Shown: positions 41,029 through 49,514 of the stretch, in pieces
Layout of the letters: each line of letters begins with the position of its first letter
Position numbering within the stretch: the stretch's first letter is position 1
DNA from: Opitutia bacterium
Lineage (GTDB): Bacteria; Verrucomicrobiota; Verrucomicrobiia; Opitutales; Opitutaceae
Assembly: GCA_016187925.1 (NCBI GenBank)
Contig: JACPIS010000001.1
Span: forward strand, 62,001-126,000
Direction of reading: 5' to 3'
DNA: 64,000 bases
The notes under the pieces: model-generated
What the model was told of the DNA's origin: nothing
Seen by the model: the letters and a program-made list of their open reading frames with translations, nothing else
Databases searched by the model: none
Made by a program: the position numbers and the translations under genes

Positions 41029-41047
41029 TTAGGTAAGACTAAATATA
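41029..41047 (+). promoter_or_regulatory. candidate DtxR/MntR-family operator upstream of mntH
   Basis: TTAGGTAAGACTAAATATA agrees with the DtxR/IdeR-type consensus half sites (TTAGGTTAG / CTAACCTAA) at about 13 of 19 positions. It lies in an AT-rich stretch unlike its surroundings, 43 bases before the mntH start. Manganese transporters are often repressed through such sites. Confidence 0.4.
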
Positions 41048-41089
41048 TCTTGATTTCCTGATTCCGGCCGCTTCCCTCTGTCTCGCTGC

Positions 41090-42457
41090 ATGCCCGATCT
41101 CCGTCCCACACCGCCCCTCGCTCCCGCCGCCGATTCCGGCTGGCGGCATGCGCGTGTGGCGCCGAGCCTGCCGGAGGTGCACCGCAGCGTCGTGGTGCCA
41201 ACCAACGCCGGGTTCTGGCGCAAGGTCTTCGCGTTCGCCGGACCGGGTTTCATGGTGGCGGTGGGCTACATGGACCCGGGCAACTGGGCCACGGACCTGG
41301 CGGGTGGGGCGAAGTTCGGCTACACGCTGCTGTTCGCCATCATGATTTCCAACCTGATGGCGATCCTGCTGCAGCACCTGTGCGTGAAGCTCGGCATCGC
41401 GACCGGCCGCGATCTCGCGCAGGCCTGCCGCGACCATTACTCGCGGCCGACGGTCTGGTTCCTGTGGATCCTGTGCGAGCTGGCCATCGCGGCGTGCGAC
41501 CTCGCCGAGGTCGTGGGCTCGGCCATCGGCCTGCAGCTGCTTTTCGGCATTCCACTCGTGTGGGGCTGCCTCATCACCGCGGCGGACGTGATGTTCGTGT
41601 TGCTGCTCCAGCACCGCGGTTTCCGCTACCTCGAGGCCGTCGTCATCACGCTCATCCTCACCATCGGCACCTGCTTCGCCGTGGAGCTCTGGGTGGCGAA
41701 ACCGAGCCTGCTCGGCGTGCTCGGCGGATTCGCGCCGAGTCCAGAGATTCTCCGCAACTCCGAGATGCTCTACGTCGCCATCGGCATCCTCGGCGCGACC
41801 GTGATGCCGCACAACCTCTACCTGCATTCCTCCATCGTGCAGACCCGCAAATACGAGCAGACGGCCGGCGGCCGGCGCGAGGCCATCAAGTTCGCGACCA
41901 TCGACTCGACGTTCGCGCTGATGTTCGCGCTCTTCATCAACGGCGCGATCCTCGTGCTCGCCGCCGCGGCGTTCCACCGCACGGGCCATCAGGACGTGGC
42001 CGAGATCCAGGGTGCGTTCCACCTGCTCGACGGCGTGCTCGGCGTGACGTTTGCCAGCGTGCTGTTTGCCGTGGCGCTGCTTGCCTCCGGCCAGAACTCC
42101 ACGCTCACCGGCACGCTGGCCGGCCAGATCGTGATGGAGGGTTTTCTCAACATCCGCCTGCGTCCGTGGCTGCGGCGGCTCATCACCCGCGCCATCGCGA
42201 TCGTGCCGGCGGTGGTGATCATCGGCATCTACGGCGAGGACAAGTCCACCGAGCTGCTCGTGGCCAGCCAGGTCTGCCTCAGCATGCAGCTCGGCTTCGC
42301 CTGCTGGCCGCTCATGCGTTTCACGGGCGAAAAGGCCAAGATGGGCGAGTTCGTGAATCCTTGGTGGATCAAGCTGCTCGGCTGGAGCGCCACCTTGCTA
42401 ATCATCGGTCTCAATGTGAAGCTGCTGCTCGACATCGCCGGCCTCACCGGCTCCTGA
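41090..42457 (+). CDS. mntH: Nramp-family divalent metal transporter (Mn2+/H+ symporter)
   Basis: The 455-residue protein has 11 hydrophobic helices. The helix-1 metal motif is [15 protein letters not shown] (DPGNW), and the helix-6 motif is [16 protein letters not shown] (MPH). Other family marks are [14 protein letters not shown] and [22 protein letters not shown] longer polar N-terminus of about 45 residues precedes helix 1. A Usp gene follows two bases after the stop, an Nramp-Usp pairing that suggests nucleotide-sensed control. Divergent from the iron-type permease. Confidence 0.95.
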   Translation: MPDLRPTPPLAPAADSGWRHARVAPSLPEVHRSVVVPTNAGFWRKVFAFAGPGFMVAVGYMDPGNWATDLAGGAKFGYTLLFAIMISNLMAILLQHLCVKLGIATGRDLAQACRDHYSRPTVWFLWILCELAIAACDLAEVVGSAIGLQLLFGIPLVWGCLITAADVMFVLLLQHRGFRYLEAVVITLILTIGTCFAVELWVAKPSLLGVLGGFAPSPEILRNSEMLYVAIGILGATVMPHNLYLHSSIVQTRKYEQTAGGRREAIKFATIDSTFALMFALFINGAILVLAAAAFHRTGHQDVAEIQGAFHLLDGVLGVTFASVLFAVALLASGQNSTLTGTLAGQIVMEGFLNIRLRPWLRRLITRAIAIVPAVVIIGIYGEDKSTELLVASQVCLSMQLGFACWPLMRFTGEKAKMGEFVNPWWIKLLGWSATLLIIGLNVKLLLDIAGLTGS

Positions 42458-42459
42458 CC

Positions 42460-42882
42460 ATGTACCGCAAGATTCTCGTCGCCCTCGAAAACGGCCGCGC
42501 CGACGCGACCCTGCTGCCGCATGCCGCCACGCTGGCGAAGACGGTCGGGGCCGAGCTGCTGCTCCTGCACGTGGCCGACGGCTGGGCGGCGCGCAATTTC
42601 GAGCAGCTGAAGCTGGCCGAGTCGGAGGAAATGCGGGCTGACCGCGACTACCTGGAGCAGACTGCGTCCGGGTTGCGCCAGCAGGACTTGAAAGTCGAGA
42701 CGCTGCTCGCGCTGGGCAATCCGCCGGCCGAAATCGTCAAGATCGCGGTCTCATCCGGCTGCGACCTCATCGCCCTGGCCTCGCACGGCCACAAGCTCAT
42801 CGGCGACCTGATTCACGGCAGCACCATCGACAAGGTGCGGCACGAGACACGGGTGCCGTTGCTCGTGGTCCGCGCGGAGTGA
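42460..42882 (+). CDS. universal stress protein paired with MntH
   Basis: A 140-residue UspA-fold protein: YRKILVALENGRADATLLPHAATLAK at the N-terminus, LALASHGHKLIGDLIHGSTIDKVRHETRVPLLVVR at the C-terminus. The ATP signature GxHGx8-9G(S/T) is partly kept (SHGHKLIGDLIHGST), so it may still bind ATP. The ATG at 42460 lies two bases after the mntH stop, so the two are cotranscribed and probably coupled. Confidence 0.9.
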   Translation: MYRKILVALENGRADATLLPHAATLAKTVGAELLLLHVADGWAARNFEQLKLAESEEMRADRDYLEQTASGLRQQDLKVETLLALGNPPAEIVKIAVSSGCDLIALASHGHKLIGDLIHGSTIDKVRHETRVPLLVVRAE

Positions 42883-42929
42883 GCCGGGCGGGGCAGGGCG
42901 GCGCGTTCCCGCCGAGCCGCCGTCTCGGC

Positions 42930-44339
42930 TCAGGGCTTGAACTCGAAGCCCCAGGTGCGCTTGGCGTAGCCGTAGGTGACGGGCTTTACGCTGCCGAGCT
43001 GCTTGAGCGAGTCGTCCGCCAGGTACTTCGCCTCGAACGCTGCGACGTCGCGCTCGTAGTCGGCGAGCAGGCGGGCCTTCACGTCCGGTTGCACGAAGGA
43101 GTAGGCGAGGCTGTTGCGGCCGAGCTCGACGAGTTCATCCCACGACAGGTTGAACGTCGTGACGGCGGTGTAGTACTCGTCCGTCATGTTCGAGTCCCAC
43201 ATGCCGCGGTCGTCGGTGTTGAGGCACACGGGCACGCCGGTGCGCAGGTATTCGGGGAAGGGATGCTTCGTGAGGTCGGGCGTGTATTCGAGCAGGCGGT
43301 TGGAGATGAGGTTGATCTCGACGAGTACGCGCTTCGAATTCTGCAGCAGCAGCAGCGTGTCGGAATCCTTGATGAGGTTCACGCCGTGCCCGATGCGCGT
43401 CGCGCCGAGCAGCAGGGTGTCGCGGATGTGCGAGTCGGGTCCATCCATCTCGCCGGCGTGGATCGAGAGGGCGAGGGGATGGCGGCGGCGCAGTTCGCGG
43501 TATTTGTCGAGGAAGCGCAGCGGGTAACCGTGGCCGTTTTCCTCGATGCCGGCCATGTTCAGCGCGACCCAGAGATCGCGGTGCGCGTCGACGAAGGCGT
43601 AGAGGTCGGCGAGCCGCTGCTCGGCGTTCGGGACGAAGCGCAGCACGGTGACTTGGAAGCGGGGCGTCACGCCGCTCTCGCGGGCATCGGGTTGCGCGAG
43701 GCGCGTCTTGAAGAAGCGCACCGATTCGTCCTCGGGAATCGCATTGCCGTCGTTGTCAACGTAGCCCGTGCCGCCCATCTGCGTCTCGAGGTAGCGCAGA
43801 CCCTCGGCGCCGTAGGCGCGCATCGTGTCGACGAGGACGTTTGCGACGACGTGGATGTTTTCGTGCAGCTGGCCGGTGCGCGGCCAGATCCAGGTGAAGA
43901 ACTCGTCGCGGCCTTCGCCGGGCCGGTCGAGCCGCATGGAGTCCAGCCAGCCCTGTTTCTGCTCGGGCGTGAGCGCGTCGAGGCGGACGTAGTCGGCCTT
44001 GTCCGCCGGCGCGAGCTGTTCGTAGGCGTAGCGGCGGATGGTGCGGTAAAGCACGAGGGCCACGCCGGTGTCGGCGGGCGCGGAGAACTTCACGCGCGTG
44101 TAGAAGACATCGCCGCCGTTGCGCGCCGGGTCGATCGCGGCGGCGTACCACCACTCGGAGCGGATGGCGCCGCCGAGGTGGTTGTGGAGGTCGCCGCCCT
44201 TGGGCAGCGCATAGAGGAACGTGTACAGTTCGGCCGGCGCGGCGGTTCGCTTGATGGCCTCGAATCGCTCGGTGAAACTCTTCGCTCCGGCGGCGGCGGT
44301 GAGGCAGAGGGCAAGCAGCAGTAAAGTCAGGCGTCGCAT
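42930..44339 (-). CDS. secreted adenosine deaminase (ADA/ADGF-type)
   Basis: A 469-residue metal-dependent deaminase with a Sec signal (MRRLTLLLLALCLTAAAGA). Zinc and catalytic motifs are GGDLHNHLGGA (first two His), LSIHAGE (His and catalytic Glu), TRIGHG (His) and CLNTDDRGM (catalytic Asp). The N-terminal extension and export resemble ADGF/CECR1-type enzymes and not the shorter cytoplasmic Add. The likely role is deamination of extracellular adenosine for purine salvage. It is divergent from a TIM-barrel amidohydrolase gene. Confidence 0.9.
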   Translation of the reverse strand: MRRLTLLLLALCLTAAAGAKSFTERFEAIKRTAAPAELYTFLYALPKGGDLHNHLGGAIRSEWWYAAAIDPARNGGDVFYTRVKFSAPADTGVALVLYRTIRRYAYEQLAPADKADYVRLDALTPEQKQGWLDSMRLDRPGEGRDEFFTWIWPRTGQLHENIHVVANVLVDTMRAYGAEGLRYLETQMGGTGYVDNDGNAIPEDESVRFFKTRLAQPDARESGVTPRFQVTVLRFVPNAEQRLADLYAFVDAHRDLWVALNMAGIEENGHGYPLRFLDKYRELRRRHPLALSIHAGEMDGPDSHIRDTLLLGATRIGHGVNLIKDSDTLLLLQNSKRVLVEINLISNRLLEYTPDLTKHPFPEYLRTGVPVCLNTDDRGMWDSNMTDEYYTAVTTFNLSWDELVELGRNSLAYSFVQPDVKARLLADYERDVAAFEAKYLADDSLKQLGSVKPVTYGYAKRTWGFEFKP

Positions 44340-44446
44340 GGAGGAAAGAACTCGCCCGGTCGCCGGTCTGGCAATCCCAAATCTCCGCGTCCCGGTCTTT
44401 AGCCTTCTCTGTGCGGGTCGGTCCCGGTAGAAGACGCCGGTCGCCC

Positions 44447-45322
44447 ATGAAAGTCATCGACGCTCACGTGCATCTTTATCCTCCCGAAGTCGGGCGTGAT
44501 CCGACCGCATGGGCCGCGGCGAGGCGCGAGCCGCATTGGGCGACGCTCTGCGCGCGGCGCCGCCGCGACGGTCTGCCCGTCCAGCTTTTCCCCACCGTGG
44601 ACGAGCTGCTGCGCGACATGGATGCGGCCGGCGTGGAGCAATCGGTCTTGCTCGGCTGGTATTGGGAAAATCCCGCGACGTGCGTCTGGCAGAACCGTTT
44701 CTATGCCGAGTGCGTGCGCGCCCATCCCGACCGCCTCGCCGCGTTCGCGACCGTGCATCCCGCGGCCGGGCCGGCCGCGCTCGACGAGATCCGGCGCGCG
44801 CGCGGCGACGGTCTCATCGGCCTCGGCGAACTCTCGCCGCACTCCCAAGGTGTGCCGCTCGATGACCCGAGTTGGCTGGCGATCCTGCACTTGGCCGGTG
44901 AACTCAAACTGCCGGTCAACCTGCACGTCACGGATCCGCAATCCCGCCGCTATCCGGGCTGGGTCGAGACGCCGCTGTGCGACTTCGTCAGCCTGGCGAA
45001 GGAATTTCCGGCGACGACCTTCATTCTCGCGCACTGGGGCGGCGGGCTGGCGTTCGATGCGGAGGATCGCGCGCTGCAGAATGTCTATTACGACACCGCC
45101 GCCTCGCCGCTGCTCTACGACGATGAAGTCTGGTCCCGCGCCGTGGGGACGATTGGCGCCGGGCGGATTCTCTTCGGCTCGGATAATCCGCTGCGCCTCT
45201 ATCCGAAGACGGACGCGGGCACCGGCATGGCCGCCTTTGTGCGCGAGCTGCACCACGCGATCTCGGGCGAGGCGCGGGAAGAAATCGGCGCCGGCAACGC
45301 CCGGCGTCTGCTGCGGCTTTAG
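44447..45322 (+). CDS. amidohydrolase family protein (ACMSD/amidohydrolase_2 type)
   Basis: A 291-residue TIM-barrel metal-dependent hydrolase. VIDAHVHLYPPEVG carries the HxH metal pair, GLGELSPHSQG the middle strand, NLHVTD a metal His, FILAHWGGG another and LFGSDNPLRLYP the C-terminal Asp. This is the amidohydrolase_2 (2-amino-3-carboxymuconate semialdehyde decarboxylase-like) group. The substrate is unknown. The ATG at 44447 starts the first barrel strand. It converges with an amidase gene one base away. Confidence 0.9.
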   Translation: MKVIDAHVHLYPPEVGRDPTAWAAARREPHWATLCARRRRDGLPVQLFPTVDELLRDMDAAGVEQSVLLGWYWENPATCVWQNRFYAECVRAHPDRLAAFATVHPAAGPAALDEIRRARGDGLIGLGELSPHSQGVPLDDPSWLAILHLAGELKLPVNLHVTDPQSRRYPGWVETPLCDFVSLAKEFPATTFILAHWGGGLAFDAEDRALQNVYYDTAASPLLYDDEVWSRAVGTIGAGRILFGSDNPLRLYPKTDAGTGMAAFVRELHHAISGEAREEIGAGNARRLLRL

Positions 45323-45323
45323 C

Positions 45324-46610
45324 TCAGGCGCACTGGCGCAGGATCCATTCGACCGCCGGTGCCGTGGCCGACGGCAGAATCACCTGCACCCCGGCCGTCA
45401 ATCCGGAGGGGAGCGGCACGGGAATCGTCAGGCACGGCAACCCTCCGAGGCTCGCCGGCGCGGTGAGCCGGATGATGGCTTGGCGCGCAGCGGGGGTGCA
45501 TTCTGCTTTGCGCAATGCCGGGAACGGCGCACACGGCAGCGCGAGAAAATCGTACGCCTTAAAAAACTCCCGCCAGCTCGCGCGCACCGTTGCCAGCGTG
45601 GCGCGGGCCGCGGCGATTTTTTCCGGCGGCAGCCGGCCTGCGTCGGTGAAGCGCTGCCAGATGACGGGATCGTAATGCTCGTGGTAGGGCGCGAGCCAGT
45701 CGCGGTGGACTGCGTGCGCCTCGCTCATGCCGATGACGAGGTAGGCATCGACGGAATCCTTCCACGCTTCCAGCAGCGTCGCGCGCGTGGCTTCGTCGGC
45801 GGGTGCGCTCCAGTTCCGTGCGACAGCCTCGCAGGCGGCGTCGACTTCCGGGTTCATGCCGGGCAACAGCGCGTGTCCCGGGATATAGCAGCCGCGGAGT
45901 TCGCGCGCCGCCGTGTCCGGCGTGCCGACGATCGCGCGCAAGACGGTTCGCAAATCCACCGCGCTCGCGGTGAACCAGCCGGCGGTGTCCATCGTCTGCG
46001 AAAGCGGGAAGGCGTCGCGGATGAGGTCGTCGCCGGGCGTGAGCCGGAATCCGAACAAGCCGCAAAACGCCGCCGGAATGCGCACCGAGCCGCCCGTATC
46101 GGTGCCGATGGCGAGCGGGGTGACGCCCGCGGCGACGAGCGAGGCCGAGCCGCTGCTCGAACCTCCGGCGAGCCGGTCGGGAAAACGCGGGTGCGGGCAG
46201 TCGCCGTAGTGGGGATTCTCACCGGTCAGGCCGGACGCGAACTCGACCATGTGCGTCTTGCCCGCGAGCGCGGCCCCGCGTTCGCGCAGCAGTTTGACCA
46301 CGGCGCTGTCGCCCGGCGTCGGTCTCACCCGGGTGAGAAAGGTGGATCCCGCCAGCGTCGGCAGACCGGCGGCGTCAAACAGGTCCTTCAACAAATACGG
46401 CACGCCACGCAGCGGAGCGCCGGCGGGCGCCGCGGCCAGGTCGCCGGCGATCTCGGCCTCGCTGCGCAGGTGCGCGAGCGCGGCCGCGCGCAACTTGCCC
46501 GGCAATGCGGCCACGCGCCGGTGGATTTCCCGCGCGGCATCGCCGGGCGACAGGGCCTGCCACGCCGCGAGGGGCAAAGGGGCTGGCGTTTTGGAGCCGT
46601 TTGTGTCCAT
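45324..46610 (-). CDS. amidase signature family hydrolase
   Basis: A 428-residue amidase with the Ser-cisSer-Lys triad: Lys in VPYLLKDLFD, the glycine-serine stretch GGSSSGSASLVAAGV, and GTDTGGSVRIPAAFCGLFGFRLT with the nucleophilic and cis serines. It hydrolyses amides; substrate not predictable, as GatA, allophanate hydrolase and general amidases share these motifs. No GatB or GatC gene is nearby, so it is unlikely to be GatA. It is divergent from the ABC importer genes by 12 bases, suggesting a shared regulatory region and possibly a nitrogen-containing substrate. Confidence 0.92.
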   Translation of the reverse strand: MDTNGSKTPAPLPLAAWQALSPGDAAREIHRRVAALPGKLRAAALAHLRSEAEIAGDLAAAPAGAPLRGVPYLLKDLFDAAGLPTLAGSTFLTRVRPTPGDSAVVKLLRERGAALAGKTHMVEFASGLTGENPHYGDCPHPRFPDRLAGGSSSGSASLVAAGVTPLAIGTDTGGSVRIPAAFCGLFGFRLTPGDDLIRDAFPLSQTMDTAGWFTASAVDLRTVLRAIVGTPDTAARELRGCYIPGHALLPGMNPEVDAACEAVARNWSAPADEATRATLLEAWKDSVDAYLVIGMSEAHAVHRDWLAPYHEHYDPVIWQRFTDAGRLPPEKIAAARATLATVRASWREFFKAYDFLALPCAPFPALRKAECTPAARQAIIRLTAPASLGGLPCLTIPVPLPSGLTAGVQVILPSATAPAVEWILRQCA

Positions 46611-46622
46611 TGAAAAGGCCTT

Positions 46623-47399
46623 ATGGCGGCCTCCGGACCCATCGTCAAATGCCGTGCGCTGAGCAAACGCTACGGCGACGGCCCGCTCGTGCTGGATGGC
46701 ATCGGCCTAGAGGTGCGGCCGGGAGACTTCGTCAGCCTCATCGGACCGAGCGGCTGCGGGAAATCGACCCTGTTGAAACTCGTCTCGGGGCTCAGTCCGG
46801 TGACGTCCGGCGAACTCCAGGTCGCCGGCACGGTGCCGGAGAAGGCGCGCGACCGGCAGGCGTTTATTTTTCAGGAGGCGACGCTGCTGCCGTGGCTGAC
46901 GGCGCAGCGCAACGTCGAGCTGCCGTTGCGGCTGCGCGGCGTCGCGCCCGCCGAGCGCGCGACGCGGGCGGCGGAGCTGCTCGGCCGGGTGCGGCTGGCG
47001 CACGCGGCGGCGATGTTTCCCCGCCAGCTCTCGGGCGGCATGAAGATGCGGGTGTCGATCGCGCGGGCCCTCGCGCTCTCGCCGGAACTGCTGCTGCTCG
47101 ACGAGCCCTTCGGCGCGCTCGACGAGATGACGCGTCAGCACCTGAACGAGGAGCTGCTGGCGCTGCGCGAACGGTCGCCCTTCACGGCGCTGTTCGTCAC
47201 GCACTCGGTGAGCGAGGCGGTTTTCCTTTCCAACCGGATCTTCGTGATGGCGGCGAACCCGGGGCGCATCCACGCCGAGATCGCGGTGGATTTCGCCTAT
47301 CCCCGCGCACCGCAGTTGCGGGACGAGGCCGTTTTTTATGCCAAGGTCGCCGAGGTGGCGCGGCTGTTGCACGCGGTGGAAGGGAGCATCCTCGTATGA
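46623..47399 (+). CDS. ABC transporter ATP-binding protein, NitT/TauT type
   Basis: A 258-residue nucleotide-binding subunit: Walker A GPSGCGKST, Q-loop FIFQEATLLPWLT, signature LSGGMKMRVSIARAL, Walker B LLLLDEPFGALDEMTR and switch THSVSEAVFLSNRIFVM. The LPW after the Q-loop and SVSEAVFLSNRI are typical of nitrate/sulfonate/thiamine-precursor importers (TauB/SsuB/ThiZ). Its stop overlaps the permease start in ATGA (47396-47399). Confidence 0.94.
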   Translation: MAASGPIVKCRALSKRYGDGPLVLDGIGLEVRPGDFVSLIGPSGCGKSTLLKLVSGLSPVTSGELQVAGTVPEKARDRQAFIFQEATLLPWLTAQRNVELPLRLRGVAPAERATRAAELLGRVRLAHAAAMFPRQLSGGMKMRVSIARALALSPELLLLDEPFGALDEMTRQHLNEELLALRERSPFTALFVTHSVSEAVFLSNRIFVMAANPGRIHAEIAVDFAYPRAPQLRDEAVFYAKVAEVARLLHAVEGSILV

Positions 47400-48184
47400 A
47401 ACCGGCGGTCAGACTCTGGGTTCTGCCGGCGCTCACCGGGCTGGGCCTCATCGGCCTGTGGTATTTCACCCGCTATGGCGTGGGCGTGAGCGAGTGGCTC
47501 CTGCCGACCCCGGGGGAGATTTTGCGCGCGGCGTGGACCGAGCGGGTGCGGCTGCTGGTGGCGGCGGGCAACACCGCGCTCGGCGCGCTGGGCGGGTTTG
47601 CGGCGGCGGCCGGAGTGGGACTGTTCATGGCGCTCGTCGTCGGCGGCTCGCGCTCGCTGCGGGCCAGCCTTTACCCGTGGCTGCTCATGCTGCAGATGAC
47701 GCCCGTGATCGTGCTGACGCCGATCGTCGTCCTCTGGGTCGGCCCGGGCCTGCCGGGCATCATCACGGTGACGTTTCTGATCAGCTTTTTCCCCATCGTG
47801 GTGAACACGACGCAAGGACTTCTCTCGGCCGACGCCAACATGGTCGACCTTTTCCGCATGGGCAATGCCACGCGCCTGCAGGAGGTGCTGCTGCTGCGTG
47901 TGCCGGCGGCGATGCCGTACTATCTCGCGGGCCTGCGCATCGCGGCGACGCTCGCGCCGATCGGCGCGATCTTCGGCGAATACCTCGTGGGCAACTCCGC
48001 GGGCAGGGGCGGCGGGTTGGGCTTCCTAGTCTACGTCTACAACACCCAGATCCGCATCCCGGCGCTGTTCGCCACGGCATTGACCAGTTGTCTGCTGGGC
48101 TTCATCTTCGTGGCCGCTGTCTCGTGGTTGAATTGGGCCGCACTGCACCAGTGGCACGATTCCTTCGAGCGCAAGGACCGCTAA
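47396..48184 (+). CDS. ABC transporter permease, NitT/TauT type
   Basis: A 262-residue inner-membrane permease with six helices and the EAA loop ADANMVDLFRMGNATRLQEVLLLRVPAAMPY. The N-terminal WLLPTPGEILRAAW is typical of SsuC/TauC/ThiX permeases. Translationally coupled to the ATPase gene upstream and followed one base later by the binding-protein gene. Confidence 0.93.
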   Translation: MKPAVRLWVLPALTGLGLIGLWYFTRYGVGVSEWLLPTPGEILRAAWTERVRLLVAAGNTALGALGGFAAAAGVGLFMALVVGGSRSLRASLYPWLLMLQMTPVIVLTPIVVLWVGPGLPGIITVTFLISFFPIVVNTTQGLLSADANMVDLFRMGNATRLQEVLLLRVPAAMPYYLAGLRIAATLAPIGAIFGEYLVGNSAGRGGGLGFLVYVYNTQIRIPALFATALTSCLLGFIFVAAVSWLNWAALHQWHDSFERKDR

Positions 48185-48185
48185 C

Positions 48186-49226
48186 ATGAACCTTTCCCGT
48201 CACCTCCGCCTGTCACTCCTCCTGCTCGCCGTCATGGCGCTCCTCACCGGTTGCGGCCGGAAGGCGTACGCGCCGGCCGGGGCGGGCAAGCCCGCGCTCG
48301 TGAAGGTGCGCTTCCAGACCGACTGGTTTCCCGAGCCCGAGCACGGCGGTTACTACCAGGCGCTCGCCAAGGGCTACTACGCCGAGGAAGGCCTCGACGT
48401 GGAAATCGTGCCCGGCGGCCCCAACGCCCAGGTGCTGGCCACGGTCGCGACCGGCCGCGCCGATCTCGGCATGACCAATGGCGACGATCTCATCGTCGCC
48501 GTCGCGCGCGGCCTGCCGCTCAAGATGGTGGCCGCCGAGATGCAGCGCGACGCGCAGGGCATCCTTTTCCACTCTGCCAATCCGATCCGCGAGCTGCGCG
48601 ACCTCGGCGGCAAGACCATCATGGCCGGCACCGGCTCCGTCTGGCTGCAGCTCGTGCAGAAGGAATACGGCATCAAGTTCAACATCATGCCGCTCGTCGG
48701 CGACCTGGCGCGGTTCATGAACGATCCGACGCTGGTGCAGCAGTGCTTCGTGACCAACGAACCATATTTCGCCCGCCAGCGCGGCGCGCAGGTCGGCGCG
48801 CTGCTCATCGCGCACCCGGGCTACGAGCCGTACCGGGCCATTTTCACCAGCGACGCGTACATGGGGAAAAACTGGATGATCGTCCGCAAGTTCGTCCACG
48901 CCACGCTCCGCGGCTGGACCGATTACCTGACTGGCGACCCGACGCCCGGCAACCAGCTCCTCCTCAAGCTGCGCCCGGACCTCACGCCAGAGTTTCTCGC
49001 CTACAGCATCCAGGCGATGAAGGACTACGAGCTCGTGCTCGGCGACCCCAAGCGCGACGAGCGCATGGGCCAGCTGACGCCGAAGCGCATCGAGACCCAG
49101 ATCAAGCGCCTGCAGGACATCGGCGTGCTGGAAAAGCCCATCACGCTGAAGGACGTCGCCACGTTCGAATTCCTCCCCGACGAAGCCTGGCCCGGCGGCC
49201 TGAAGCGGATGCTGCAGACGTATTGA
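48186..49226 (+). CDS. ABC transporter substrate-binding lipoprotein (NMT1/ThiY-like)
   Basis: A 346-residue lipoprotein: the signal ends in the lipobox LLTGC, so Cys23 would be acylated. The mature part has the periplasmic-binding fold of the SsuA/NMT1 group: VRFQTDWFPEPEHGGYYQALAKGYYAEEGLDVEIVPGG, then ATGRADLGMTNGDDLIVAVARGLPLK. The HGGYYQAxxKGYYxEEGL pattern resembles ThiY and pyrimidine-precursor binding proteins. The ligand could be a pyrimidine or riboflavin precursor, or another nitrogen compound; the neighbouring amidase and amidohydrolase fit this, as an inference. Confidence 0.92.
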   Translation: MNLSRHLRLSLLLLAVMALLTGCGRKAYAPAGAGKPALVKVRFQTDWFPEPEHGGYYQALAKGYYAEEGLDVEIVPGGPNAQVLATVATGRADLGMTNGDDLIVAVARGLPLKMVAAEMQRDAQGILFHSANPIRELRDLGGKTIMAGTGSVWLQLVQKEYGIKFNIMPLVGDLARFMNDPTLVQQCFVTNEPYFARQRGAQVGALLIAHPGYEPYRAIFTSDAYMGKNWMIVRKFVHATLRGWTDYLTGDPTPGNQLLLKLRPDLTPEFLAYSIQAMKDYELVLGDPKRDERMGQLTPKRIETQIKRLQDIGVLEKPITLKDVATFEFLPDEAWPGGLKRMLQTY

Positions 49227-49416
49227 ACCGGCAAGTCGCGGCGACAGTCCGACGAGTCGCGCAAGGCATTCATCCCGCTGGGAGCCGGGTTTGTCTGAAA
49301 CCCATTGCGCCCCGATAGCTGCGGGCCTACTTGGCGATGAAGATCAGGAACCGCCGCTTACCCATGGAAAACTTCCACAGCCGTCCCACAAGAACTCGTT
49401 TCGGTCCTCTTTTGCA

Positions 49417-49504
49417 TGTCATCCTGAGCGAAGCGAAGGATCCACGTGCTCGGGCGCGATGCAGGATTCGCACGCGTGGATTCTTCGCTGCGCTCAGAAT
49501 GACA
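49417..49504. repeat. 88-base inverted repeat of the TGTCAT family next to the alpha/beta hydrolase gene
   Basis: The left arm runs from TGTCATCCTGAGCG to GGATCCACGTG and the right arm, reverse complemented, from TGTCATTCTGAGCG to GAATCCACGCG. The arms of about 32 bases match with a few differences and would fold into one long hairpin. I recognise this motif as a widespread intergenic repeat in bacteria, from memory. It sits directly before the truncated-looking start of the hydrolase gene. The rest of 49227-49514 has no gene. Confidence 0.85.
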
Positions 49505-49514
49505 GGATACGAAG

